From Herbaspirillum sp. (GTDB lineage Bacteria > Pseudomonadota > Gammaproteobacteria > Burkholderiales > Burkholderiaceae_D): 64,000 bases of DNA. This document shows positions 17,335 to 26,326 of this stretch, one piece after another; the stretch's first letter is position 1, and every line of letters starts with the position of its first letter. Below the pieces are notes generated by a model, which saw only the letters and a list, made by a program, of their open reading frames with translations, had not been told where the DNA came from and did not search any database. The position numbers were made by a program, and so were the translations under genes. The stretch is taken from positions 1 to 64,000 of the forward strand of contig JAQGLY010000086.1 of the NCBI GenBank assembly GCA_028292625.1. The letters are read 5' to 3'.

Positions 17335-17335
17335 G

Positions 17336-18166
17336 TCAGCTCTCCAGGCCGCGGTGCCAGCGCAGCAGATAATTGTTCAGTTTATTCATGCCGATATCCA
17401 GCGCCAGTCCAATCATGCCGATGGTAAACATGCCGGCCATCACCTTGTCGGTCCACGAATATTCGCGCGCTTCGTTGATGCGGAAGCCCAATCCGTCCGG
17501 CACTGCAATCAGTTCCGACACGATCACGATCATGAATGCCGCTCCGATGGCGATGCGCACGCCGGCCAGAATGTACGGCGTGGCCGCGGGCAGCATCACG
17601 CGCAGGAAGATCGTGCGCCGGTTGGCGCCCAGGTTATGCGCCGCGCGCAGATAGATGCTGTCGACCTGACGCACGCCGACGATGGTGTTGATCAGTACCG
17701 GAAAGAACGCCGCAATGCTGATCATGAATACCGCCGGCGGATTGCCCAGTCCGAACCACAGCATCGCCAGCGGTGTATAGGCGCTGGGCGGAATCGGCCG
17801 CAGCACCTGCACCAGGATGTACATCCGCTGATAGACGCGCTGGCTGGCGCCCATCAGCACGCCCAGCGGCAGCGCCAGGCCGCCGCCGATCGCGAAGCCG
17901 ACCGCCACGCGATACATGCTGCCCAGCGTGTCGTGGATCAACTCGCCCGAGAAAGCCCAGGTCCACCAATTGCCGGCGTCGGCCGTATAGGCTTCGGCCG
18001 GCAACAGGTATTGCACCCAGCGCTGCGCCACAGCCAGCGGCGCCGGCAGTTTCAACGGACTCACCATGCTCATCGAACAGGCCGCCTGCCACAGCGCGAT
18101 CACGACGATGGGCACCAGCAAGCCCGACGCCACATTGCGCCATTTGGATTTTGCCGATTTTGCCAT
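17336..18166 (-). CDS. ABC transporter permease, SsuC/TauC-like
   Basis: A 276-residue inner-membrane permease with about six hydrophobic segments. The cytoplasmic coupling loop DSIYLRAAHNLGANRRTIFLRVMLPAATPYI is clear between about residues 175 and 205 (core AAHNLGANRRTIF), matching the EAA motif of this importer group. TPLAMLWFGLGNPPAVF is typical of SsuC/TauC. It lies 11 bases after the binding-protein gene and 1 base before the ATPase gene, so the three are one operon. Confidence 0.88.
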   Translation of the reverse strand: MAKSAKSKWRNVASGLLVPIVVIALWQAACSMSMVSPLKLPAPLAVAQRWVQYLLPAEAYTADAGNWWTWAFSGELIHDTLGSMYRVAVGFAIGGGLALPLGVLMGASQRVYQRMYILVQVLRPIPPSAYTPLAMLWFGLGNPPAVFMISIAAFFPVLINTIVGVRQVDSIYLRAAHNLGANRRTIFLRVMLPAATPYILAGVRIAIGAAFMIVIVSELIAVPDGLGFRINEAREYSWTDKVMAGMFTIGMIGLALDIGMNKLNNYLLRWHRGLES

Positions 18167-18177
18167 CCCCCCGCTCC

Positions 18178-19161
18178 TTATTTGACGTTCAGGCTCTTCT
18201 TGGCTTCCTGCAGCAGATCGGTTTTGACCCAGTCCTTGGCCAGCGCCGGTTTCGCCATCTTGCCCACGCCGTATTTGACCATCACGTCGGTGGTGATCTG
18301 GATATGCTCCGGCGTCACGTCGTACGAATACGGCGAATTGGCGATCGCATCGTTGAAGTCCTGCGACGTGATCTGGCCCTTGAAGATGGTTTCGCGCACG
18401 TATTTTTCAGCCAGCGCCTTGTTATCGATAAAGGTCTTGGTGGCCAGCACGAAGCAGCGCATGAATTTTTCAGCCAGCGGCCGTTTTTCGGTATAGAACT
18501 TCTCGGTCATCACCATCGTGCGCACCGGTTCGCCGATCGGCGTGTCGTAGGGTTTCAGCACTTCAACGCCGAAACCCTTGTTGATCGCTTGCGACGATTG
18601 CGGTTCGCTTTGCATGATGGCGTCGAGATTCTTGCCCAGCAGCGCCTGGTTCAGGTCGGCGAACGCCAGATACACGATCAGCACGTCCTTGCCCGGCTTG
18701 TCGGACATGCTGAGGCCGTTTTTCGCCAGCTCGGCGGCCAGCAGGACTTCCTGAATCCCGCCGCGGGTGACGCCGACGCGTTTGCCCTTCAGATCGGCCA
18801 CCGATTTGATGCCGGCGTCGGGACGCGCCACCAGCCGCGCGCCCCCCTTGGCAAAGCCGGCCACCAGGTAAATCGGTGCGCCGTTGGCGCGTGCGGTGAT
18901 GGCGCCCTCGGACGCGGTCGCGCCGACATCCAGTTCGCCGGCCAGAATCGCCTGCATCACGTCCGGCCCCTTGGCGAAAACGTGTTCCTCGACCTTGATG
19001 CCGCACTGCGGCGCGATTTCCTTGATGTACGACACTGCGCCGTAGTGCGCGAATTTGAGATTGCCCAAGCGGACCACTTCCTGTGCCTGCGCGACGACGG
19101 TTGCAGTGGCGGCCGCCGCTGCGAATGCGACGGCCAGCATTGTGCTGTGCACTGTTTTCAT
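18178..19161 (-). CDS. ABC transporter substrate-binding protein, SsuA/NMT1-like
   Basis: A 327-residue periplasmic binding protein with a signal peptide cut after about residue 27 (VVAQAQ-EVV). Two-lobed SsuA/NMT1 fold: GELDVGATASEGAITARANGA and the phrase SVADLKGKRVGVTRGG are typical. It begins an operon with the permease and ATPase. Close relatives bind sulfonates, nitrate, bicarbonate, pyrimidine precursors or unknown ligands. The adjacent sulfate importer genes make a sulfur compound plausible, but no residue decides this. Confidence 0.82.
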   Translation of the reverse strand: MKTVHSTMLAVAFAAAAATATVVAQAQEVVRLGNLKFAHYGAVSYIKEIAPQCGIKVEEHVFAKGPDVMQAILAGELDVGATASEGAITARANGAPIYLVAGFAKGGARLVARPDAGIKSVADLKGKRVGVTRGGIQEVLLAAELAKNGLSMSDKPGKDVLIVYLAFADLNQALLGKNLDAIMQSEPQSSQAINKGFGVEVLKPYDTPIGEPVRTMVMTEKFYTEKRPLAEKFMRCFVLATKTFIDNKALAEKYVRETIFKGQITSQDFNDAIANSPYSYDVTPEHIQITTDVMVKYGVGKMAKPALAKDWVKTDLLQEAKKSLNVK

Positions 19162-19270
19162 GCGTGTCTCCTGTTTGCGGTTAATTATTTTTTATCGAAT
19201 TCCGCTTGCGCGGGAATTTCTAAACGGAGTATTGCAGACTTCGCGCCCGCGTCAACCGATTTCTTTAGGC

Positions 19271-20119
19271 CTAAGCGTGCGTATCCACGACACGCTCGCC
19301 GCGCTTGGCCTGACGCCATTCCATGAAGGTTTTCAGCACCAGCGTCAACAGCGCCATGCAAGCCAGCAGCGCCGCAGCGGTGAAGGCGGCCGCGGTCTTG
19401 TAATCGTTGTTCAATTGCTCCACCAGCAGCGGCAGCGTCAGCGTCTGGTTCATGATCGTGCCGGAGACCACCGCCACCGCGCCGAATTCGCCGACAGCGC
19501 GCGCGTTGGTGATCACCGAGCCGTACAGTAGCGCCCATTGGATGTTGGGCAAGGTCACGCGGCGGAATATCTGCCAGCCGGACGCGCCCAGCGACAGCGC
19601 GGCGATTTCCTCTTCGCTGCCCTGCGCCTGCATCAGCGGCATCAGAATCCGCGCGATGTAAGGCGAGGTCACGAACACCGTCACCATGACAATGCCGGGC
19701 CACGCGAACATCAATTGCAGATTGTGCGCCGACAGCCACGGCCCGAACAGGCCTTCCGCGCCGTACACCACCAGATAGCAGAAGCCGGCCACCACCGGCG
19801 ACATCGCATACGGGATATCGACCAGCGTAATGAGCAGCCGGCGGCCGAAAAAATCGTAACGCGTCACGCACCAGGCCAGCAAAACCCCGAAAATCAGATT
19901 GATCGGCACCGTCAGCACCGTGGCCACCACCGTCAGCCAGATCGCATTGAGCATGAAATCCTGATGCAGGTTTTCCAGCAGCATGCGCCAGCCTTCGCCG
20001 AACGCCTTGACGAAAATCAGCACCAGCGGCGTCACCAGCAGCAGCAGCGCCAGCGCCATGCCGAGCGCGATGAGCAGCCGCTGATGCCATTCGGTCGGAC
20101 GTTTGAGGGAGTTGGCCAT
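19271..20119 (-). CDS. cysW: Sulfate/thiosulfate ABC permease CysW
   Basis: A 282-residue inner-membrane permease. The family phrases VDIPYAMSPVVAGFCYLVVYG and ALSLGASGWQIFRRVTLPNI (EAA loop) match CysW, and the C-terminal half has ARAVGEFGAVAVVSG. It pairs with CysT (37 bases upstream) to form the membrane channel for sulfate and thiosulfate. The cognate ATPase gene cysA would be expected directly after cysW, but the next gene is the binding protein of another importer. Confidence 0.93.
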   Translation of the reverse strand: MANSLKRPTEWHQRLLIALGMALALLLLVTPLVLIFVKAFGEGWRMLLENLHQDFMLNAIWLTVVATVLTVPINLIFGVLLAWCVTRYDFFGRRLLITLVDIPYAMSPVVAGFCYLVVYGAEGLFGPWLSAHNLQLMFAWPGIVMVTVFVTSPYIARILMPLMQAQGSEEEIAALSLGASGWQIFRRVTLPNIQWALLYGSVITNARAVGEFGAVAVVSGTIMNQTLTLPLLVEQLNNDYKTAAAFTAAALLACMALLTLVLKTFMEWRQAKRGERVVDTHA

Positions 20120-20156
20120 GGTGGAATCCCGATCGGCGAAAAAGGTTGAGACGGAA

Positions 20157-20984
20157 TTACTGTCGGTTCAGAAAACGGGTCTGCACGATCTGCAGCAGAA
20201 ACAGCAGGATCAGCGACGCCAGCAGCACCACCGAGGCGATCGCCGCGGCGGCTTGATAATTGAATTCCTCCATGCGGATGAAAATCATCAGCGAGGTGAT
20301 TTCGGTCTGGAACGGGATATTGCCGGCGATCATGATGACCGCGCCGAATTCGCCCAGGCTGCGGATGAAGGCCTGCGACGCGCCGGTGATCAGCGCCGGC
20401 GCCAGCGACGGCAGCACCACGCGCCAGAAAATCTGCCATTTGCGCGCGCCCAGCATCAGCGCCGCTTCTTCCAGTTCGCTTTCCAGATCTTCCAGCACCG
20501 GCTGCACCGGACGTACGATAAACGGCAGGCTGGTGAAGATCATGGCCACCACCATGCCGGGAAAGGCATACGAGATCTTGATGCCCAGCGGTGCGAACCA
20601 TTGGCCCAGCCAGCCGGTCGGGATGAACAGCGCCGACAGGGTGATGCCGGCGACCGCGGTCGGCAGCGCGAACGGCAGATCGACCAGCGAGTCGATCAGA
20701 CGGCGGCCGGGGAAATCGTAGCGGGAGATTACCCACGCCAGCAGGAAACCGATCAGCGTCACCGAGACGGTCGAATAGAACGCGGCGAGCAGCGTCACCT
20801 TGTAACTTTGCACCACGCGCGGGTCGCTGATGGCCAGCCAGTATTGCGACCAGCTCATGTCGGCGACATACACCAGCAGCCCCGACAAGGGCACCAGCGT
20901 CACCAGGCTGATAAACAGGACCGATAAGCCAAAACTGGGGCCGAAGCCCGGCAACACCGGAGTGCGGCGGAAAAAGAAAGCCAT
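20157..20984 (-). CDS. cysT: Sulfate/thiosulfate ABC permease CysT (CysU)
   Basis: A 275-residue inner-membrane permease with six predicted membrane segments. SLVDLPFALPTAVAGITL and the EAA loop AALMLGARKWQIFWRVVLPSL identify CysT/CysU, and SLGEFGAVIMIAGNIPFQTE matches the family near residue 215. ATG 20984 is preceded by GGGGATG-type purines. It follows sbp by 139 bases and precedes cysW, so sbp-cysT-cysW are probably one sulfur-controlled unit. Confidence 0.93.
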   Translation of the reverse strand: MAFFFRRTPVLPGFGPSFGLSVLFISLVTLVPLSGLLVYVADMSWSQYWLAISDPRVVQSYKVTLLAAFYSTVSVTLIGFLLAWVISRYDFPGRRLIDSLVDLPFALPTAVAGITLSALFIPTGWLGQWFAPLGIKISYAFPGMVVAMIFTSLPFIVRPVQPVLEDLESELEEAALMLGARKWQIFWRVVLPSLAPALITGASQAFIRSLGEFGAVIMIAGNIPFQTEITSLMIFIRMEEFNYQAAAAIASVVLLASLILLFLLQIVQTRFLNRQ

Positions 20985-21123
20985 CGGGGATGATCGTTCG
21001 CTCAAAAATGGAAAAACCGCCCTGAACCAACCAGAGCGGCTGCATGAGGCCGAATTGTAACGCAGCGGAAGCCGACGGCGATGTCGCGTTGCCGCCTTGG
21101 CCCGCACCTCGGCGTCATGTAAT

Positions 21124-22143
21124 TTATCGGCCGGCGCTCATCAGTTGGTCCAGCAGGCCGCCGGGAGCGAAATGTTTCTGCTGGATCTGATCCCAGGATC
21201 CAAGCACCGAGGTCGGATTGATCAGGCGGACTTTCGGATAGCGGTCGGCCACCACCTTGGCGATGTCAGGATGATTGACGCGGAAGTTGTAGGTAGTCAG
21301 CAACAGCTGGATTTCACGCGAATATTCGAAATTCAGATACGCCGTGGCGACCTTGCGCGTGCCTTTTTCGTCGACCACCTTGTCCACCACCGCGACCGGG
21401 AATTCGGCCAGCACGGACACTGGAGGCACCACGACTTCATAGCCGCCGGACTTGAATTCGTCGCTCTTGGCGATGCTCAGCACTTCCGATTCGAAGGTCA
21501 GCAGCACGTCGCCCTGATTGTTTTGCGCGAACGCCACCGTCGCGCCGCGTCCGCCGGTCGGGAAATTGACCACGTTATGCAGGAACTTGCCGATGAATTG
21601 CTTGGTCTGGACATCGTCGCCCTTGAATTTCTCGTTGGCGTACAGCCACGCGCCCAGATAGGTGTAGCGCGCGTTGCCGGAGGTCTTCGGATTCGGGAAC
21701 ACCAGTTTCACGTCGTCGCGCACCAGATCGTCCCAGTTCTTGATGTGTTTCGGGTTGCCCTTGCGGACCAGGAAAGCGATGGTGCTGTAATACGGAGATG
21801 CATTGTTGGGAAACGCTTTTTGCCAGTCTTTTCTGACCAGGCCGCGCTGCGCCAGGAAATCGATGTCGGTGGTCTGATTGAAGGTGACGGTATCGACCTT
21901 CTTGCCCTGGATGATGTCCTGCGCCTGGCGCGAGGTGCCGGCGAACGATTGATCGATCTTCAGATCTTCGCCGGTCTGCGTCTTCCAGTAGGAGATAAAG
22001 CGGGGATTGATCGCGGCGAATACTTCGCGCGCCACGTCGTAGGACGCGTTCAGGAACGGTTTCGACTGCGCCTGCGCCGATGCGGCGCCGCTCAACAAGG
22101 CGCCCAGCGCCAGAACGGCCGAGATGACGATTTTTTTCAGCAT
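21124..22143 (-). CDS. sbp: Sulfate-binding periplasmic protein
   Basis: A 339-residue periplasmic protein with a signal peptide cut near residue 25 (GAASAQAQS). The mature start LNASYDVAREVFAAINP and the sulfate-pocket phrases FAGTSRQAQDII, VTFNQTTDIDFLA and FPTGGRGAT are family hallmarks. It delivers sulfate or thiosulfate to CysTW. ATG 22143 is preceded by AAAGGAAATC, an acceptable ribosome site. First gene of the unit; CysB control is expected but no site was identified. Confidence 0.94.
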   Translation of the reverse strand: MLKKIVISAVLALGALLSGAASAQAQSKPFLNASYDVAREVFAAINPRFISYWKTQTGEDLKIDQSFAGTSRQAQDIIQGKKVDTVTFNQTTDIDFLAQRGLVRKDWQKAFPNNASPYYSTIAFLVRKGNPKHIKNWDDLVRDDVKLVFPNPKTSGNARYTYLGAWLYANEKFKGDDVQTKQFIGKFLHNVVNFPTGGRGATVAFAQNNQGDVLLTFESEVLSIAKSDEFKSGGYEVVVPPVSVLAEFPVAVVDKVVDEKGTRKVATAYLNFEYSREIQLLLTTYNFRVNHPDIAKVVADRYPKVRLINPTSVLGSWDQIQQKHFAPGGLLDQLMSAGR

Positions 22144-22278
22144 GTGATTTCCTTTTTTTTGTAATCGGAGACAGTCGCCCGGTTGCAGAGGCCCGGCGTT
22201 GGCGAAATGTAACAAATATCGACCGTTGATCCAAGGATAGATTCGACGTTTGCTTATGCGATTTTCAGATAAGGCAGG

Positions 22279-23448
22279 CTATTCTTTATGCAAACTTCCC
22301 TCATACAAGGCCGCGATCAGATCCGATTGCGTCAACATGCCGATCAGTTTGCGGTTTTCATCGACCACCGGCAGCTGATGCAGACCGCCGTCCGACATCA
22401 ACCGAACCAGCTCGACCGCCGGTTTGGCGGCCTCCGCCACCACCACGTTGGCGGACATGATCTGGCCGACGACTTCCGGTTTTTCGGAATGCGTATGGCG
22501 CACGCGACGCAGCAGACCTCCCAGATTGCTGGCCAGATGCCGATGATGATCCAGCTGGGCGTGGTTCAGAAAATCGGTTTTGGTGACGATGCCGATGACG
22601 CGCCGCGCGCGGTCGATCACCGGCAGCGCGGGCAAGCTATGTTGCCGCATCAGATCCCAGGCCACGTCCAGCTCGGTGCCGAAATCGGCGCTGACTACGT
22701 CGCGCGACATGATGGCCTCGCAGGTCAATGCGCCGAAGCGGCGCTGATAGCCGCGCATTTCGGTTTGTTCCAGAATCGATCGCAAATCGTCGCGGCTGAT
22801 GTCGATCACTTGGTTGTAGGAGCGCAGCACCGCCTCCAGATCGTCGGCGTCGAAGCCCTGCCGCTCCATTGGCGGCGCATCGGCGGTGTCGTGCCGCCTG
22901 CTGCGTTCGGCCTGGGCGACATGCGGATAGCGGCGTCCGGTGACGTTATTGAAGAACAGCGCCGCGCCGAGCAGGAAAAGCGAGTTCAGCATGACGGGAA
23001 TCAGCACGAAACCGAAACCCAGCGCATGCACCGCCGGCCCGCCCAGCACGGCGGTCAACGCCACCGCGCCGCTGGGCGGATGCAGGCAGCGCAGCATAAA
23101 CATCGCGCCGATCGCCAGCGAGCCCGCCAGCGCCGCCGCGATCATCGGATCCTGCACCAGCATGCGGCAAGCCACGCCGATGGTCGCCGCGCAGAGATTG
23201 CCGCCGATAATGGACCACGGCTGCGCCAGCGGGCTGGCCGGCACCGCAAACAGCAGCACCGCGGACGCGCCCATGGGCGCAATCAGCCATAGCGCGCCGA
23301 TCGAATGGCCCAGGGTCAGGCGGCTCAACGCGGCAGCCAGAATCAAACCGAACAGGGCTCCCGCGGTGCCGCGCATGCGTTCGAAACGATCCACCGTTCC
23401 CGGCGGCGGCACGAAACCGCGCAGCCAATGTATGAACTCTTCAGGCAT
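22279..23448 (-). CDS. HPP-family membrane protein with two CBS domains
   Basis: A 389-residue protein. The N-terminal half (about residues 25-170) has four or five membrane segments with the HPP motif LHPPSGAVALTAVLGG. The C-terminal half has paired CBS domains, ITEAIMSRDVVS-like at about 245-300 and VGQIMSANVVVAEA to the end, which usually bind adenine nucleotides. Relatives in other bacteria are linked to nitrite transport or are unassigned. The gene follows the sulfur cluster but ends 135 bases before sbp, and starts divergently from mprF with a 277-base gap. Confidence 0.82.
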   Translation of the reverse strand: MPEEFIHWLRGFVPPPGTVDRFERMRGTAGALFGLILAAALSRLTLGHSIGALWLIAPMGASAVLLFAVPASPLAQPWSIIGGNLCAATIGVACRMLVQDPMIAAALAGSLAIGAMFMLRCLHPPSGAVALTAVLGGPAVHALGFGFVLIPVMLNSLFLLGAALFFNNVTGRRYPHVAQAERSRRHDTADAPPMERQGFDADDLEAVLRSYNQVIDISRDDLRSILEQTEMRGYQRRFGALTCEAIMSRDVVSADFGTELDVAWDLMRQHSLPALPVIDRARRVIGIVTKTDFLNHAQLDHHRHLASNLGGLLRRVRHTHSEKPEVVGQIMSANVVVAEAAKPAVELVRLMSDGGLHQLPVVDENRKLIGMLTQSDLIAALYEGSLHKE

Positions 23449-23725
23449 ATTTTGTACTATTCGTTGTTATGTTGTTTCCCCGAAATCCGGAGGACCGGAT
23501 CATTCGAAAGATTACATCACAAAATGATATATTTTTCGGGATTGGGTCGTAAGATACTCGATCACCCTTTCTTTTACTGCGACCCAAGTCAATAAAATGC
23601 GATTCACGATGCCCCTGCCCCCTTCTCCCGTACTCAACGCCCGACTATATTCCGTCAAGTCATCCTTTTCTCGGCAATTGCGTTATAACCTTTAGCACGC
23701 GTTTCCGGAAGCAAGCCTTAATCGT

Positions 23726-26326
23726 ATGACAATAAATCAAATAGAAGCCGATCGCCCCGCGATCCCGGACGCGGCCGCCGGCTCCGGACGCTGGACCGCC
23801 GTCAAGCCATGGCTGACCGGCGTCGGGCTATTGCTGCTCGGCGGCCTGGTTTTCAATGCATTGCGCAAAGTGCTGCGCGATGTGCAATACGCCGACATCG
23901 TCGACACCATGCGGCACATGCCGCCGCATAATCTGCTGCTCGCACTGCTGTGCACTGTTCTCAGTTACGTCGCGTTGACCGGTTACGACGTGTCCAGCCT
24001 GCGCTACGTCGGCGCCAAACTCAAAGGCAGCACCGTCGGGCTGACGTCATTCATCGCTTATGCGCTGGGCAATACCATCGGCCTCGGGGTACTGACCGGC
24101 GGCACTGTGCGCATGCGGCTGTATACCGCCGCCGGACTCGAAGCGTCGCAGGTCGCGCGGGTGATCGCGTTCAACGCCGGCGCCTTCGGACTGGGCATGA
24201 CCGCCTTCGGCGCGGCCGGACTGCTGTGGGGTGCGCCGCACGCTTCGCGCCTGCTGCACACTTCGCCGCTGTCGCTGCAGATCCTCGCCGCCGCGGCCTT
24301 GCTCGGCATCGCCGGACTGATCCTGCTTTGCCTGCGCCACCGCAGCCTGCTGCTGTTCGGACGCTGGACAGTGAAGCTGCCCGACGGCTGGCTGGCGATA
24401 CAGCAATTGCTCATTTCCGCCGCCGATCTAACCGCGGCGGCGGCGGCGCTATGGTTTTTGCTGCCGCCCAACGTGATTCCGCTGCCGACCTTCGCGGCGT
24501 TTTATGCGCTGGCGATGGCGCTCGGCGTGATCAGTCATGTGCCGGGCGGGCTGGGCGTGTTCGAAGCGGTGATCCTGATGGCCTGGGGGCGGCATCATGC
24601 TCCGTCCGGCGACATCGTCGGCGCGCTGGTGCTGTACCGGATCATTTACTTCCTGCTGCCGCTGCTGATTGCGGCGTTTCTGCTGGCCTTGCTCGAATTG
24701 CGTCCGACCATGGCGCCGATCGGACGCGCCGCGGTGCGTTTGTCGCCCGGCATCCTGAGCGCCCTGGTGCTGGTGGCCGGCATCATGCTGCTGATTTCCG
24801 GCGTGACGCCGACCACCGACGACGCCGAAGAAATGCTGCGCATGACGGTGCCGCTATTCGTGGTCGAAGCCTCGCATCTGATGGGCAGCGTAGCGGGGCT
24901 GGCGATGCTGTTCGTCGCGCGCGGTCTGCTGCACCGGCTGGATGCGGCATGGTGGGCCGCGCTGGCGCTGACCGTCCTGGCCGCCGTGCTGGCTTTGCCG
25001 AAGGGCTATGCGCTGTCCGAACTGGCGGTGCTGGTTTTGCTGTCCGGCCTGCTGATCATTTCACGCAAGCAGTTCGACCGCCGTTCGTCGCTGTTTGCGC
25101 AGAGCTTCGAAACCGGTTGGCTGCTGGCGGTGGCCAGCGTACTGGCCGGTTGTGCCGGCATCCTGTTTTTCGCTTACCGCGACGTCGATTACGCCGACCG
25201 CCTGTGGTGGCAATTCGCGTTCGACGCTTATGCGCCGCGCGCGATGCGCACCTGGATGCTGGTGGCGATTCTGGCCGTGGCGTTCGGCTTGCGCCAATTG
25301 ATGCGCAAACCCGACGGCAAGGCCGACAAGCCGAACGATCAAACGCTTGAACAGGCGCGCGTGATCGTGCGCGCGCAGCCGGCCGCCGATGCCTGCCTGG
25401 CGCTGATGGGCGATAAAAGCCTGCTGTTTTCGGCCTCCGGCAAGTCCTTCATCATGTACGCCAAACAGCGGCGCTCGTGGCTGGCGCTGGGCGATCCGGT
25501 CGGGGCGCAGCAGGAATGGCCCGAGCTGATCTGGCGCTTTATCGAAATGGCCGACGGCCACGGCGGACGCGCCGGCTTCTACAAGGTGCGGCCGCAGACA
25601 CTGCCGCTGTATCTGGATGCCGGCATGCGCGCTTACAAATTGGGAGAAGAAGCCAGCGTGCCGCTGCAGGATTTCAATTTGCAAGGGCCGCGCCGCGCCA
25701 ATCTGCGGCATGGCGTCGCGCGCGCCCAGCGCGAGGGCTTGCGTTTCGACATGATCGGCGCCGGCGAAGCGGCCGCGATCATGCCGGAGCTGCGCGAGAT
25801 TTCGGAGGGGTGGCTGAGCGCGCACCGCACGCGCGAAAAGAACTTTTCGCTGGGCGCTTTCGACGAACGGTATGTCGAGAGGCAGCCGGTGGCGGTGGTC
25901 AGGAAAGATCAGCGCATCGTCGCCTTCGCCACGCTGATGGCGCCCGACGTGCTGCGCATCGAAGCCGCGATCGACCTGATGCGGCAACGCGCCGACGCGC
26001 CGGCCGGCACCATGGACTTTCTGTTCGTCAATCTGATGCTGTATTGCCAGTCGGAGGGCTATCAACGCTTCGGCCTGGGCATGGCGCCGATGTCCGGCAT
26101 GCAGGAGCACCAGCTGGCGTCGCGCTGGCATCGCTTCGGCCGGATGATGTTCCAGTACGGCGAACGGTTTTATAATTTCCGCGGCTTGCGCAGTTTCAAG
26201 GATAAATTCGATCCAGAATGGGAAGCGCGTTATCTGATTGCCGAAGGTGGCATTGCGCCGCTGTTTACATTTTCGGACGTCACCGCGCTGATCAACGGCG
26301 GTCTCAAAGGATCCATCGTCAAATGA
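23726..26326 (+). CDS. mprF: Phosphatidylglycerol aminoacyltransferase / flippase MprF (LpiA)
   Basis: An 866-residue bifunctional membrane protein. Residues about 25-520 carry some 14 hydrophobic segments of the flippase part, including HVPGGLGVFEAVILMAWG. Residues about 540-860 form the soluble DUF2156/GNAT-like synthase that transfers an amino acid (lysine or alanine) from tRNA to phosphatidylglycerol; phrases such as GLGMAPMSGM and YNFRGLRSFKDKFDPEWEARYL are typical. The product reduces negative surface charge and gives resistance to cationic peptides and acid. Its stop overlaps the acvB start as ATGA, so the pair is coupled, as in Agrobacterium and Rhizobium lpiA-acvB. Confidence 0.93.
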   Translation: MTINQIEADRPAIPDAAAGSGRWTAVKPWLTGVGLLLLGGLVFNALRKVLRDVQYADIVDTMRHMPPHNLLLALLCTVLSYVALTGYDVSSLRYVGAKLKGSTVGLTSFIAYALGNTIGLGVLTGGTVRMRLYTAAGLEASQVARVIAFNAGAFGLGMTAFGAAGLLWGAPHASRLLHTSPLSLQILAAAALLGIAGLILLCLRHRSLLLFGRWTVKLPDGWLAIQQLLISAADLTAAAAALWFLLPPNVIPLPTFAAFYALAMALGVISHVPGGLGVFEAVILMAWGRHHAPSGDIVGALVLYRIIYFLLPLLIAAFLLALLELRPTMAPIGRAAVRLSPGILSALVLVAGIMLLISGVTPTTDDAEEMLRMTVPLFVVEASHLMGSVAGLAMLFVARGLLHRLDAAWWAALALTVLAAVLALPKGYALSELAVLVLLSGLLIISRKQFDRRSSLFAQSFETGWLLAVASVLAGCAGILFFAYRDVDYADRLWWQFAFDAYAPRAMRTWMLVAILAVAFGLRQLMRKPDGKADKPNDQTLEQARVIVRAQPAADACLALMGDKSLLFSASGKSFIMYAKQRRSWLALGDPVGAQQEWPELIWRFIEMADGHGGRAGFYKVRPQTLPLYLDAGMRAYKLGEEASVPLQDFNLQGPRRANLRHGVARAQREGLRFDMIGAGEAAAIMPELREISEGWLSAHRTREKNFSLGAFDERYVERQPVAVVRKDQRIVAFATLMAPDVLRIEAAIDLMRQRADAPAGTMDFLFVNLMLYCQSEGYQRFGLGMAPMSGMQEHQLASRWHRFGRMMFQYGERFYNFRGLRSFKDKFDPEWEARYLIAEGGIAPLFTFSDVTALINGGLKGSIVK

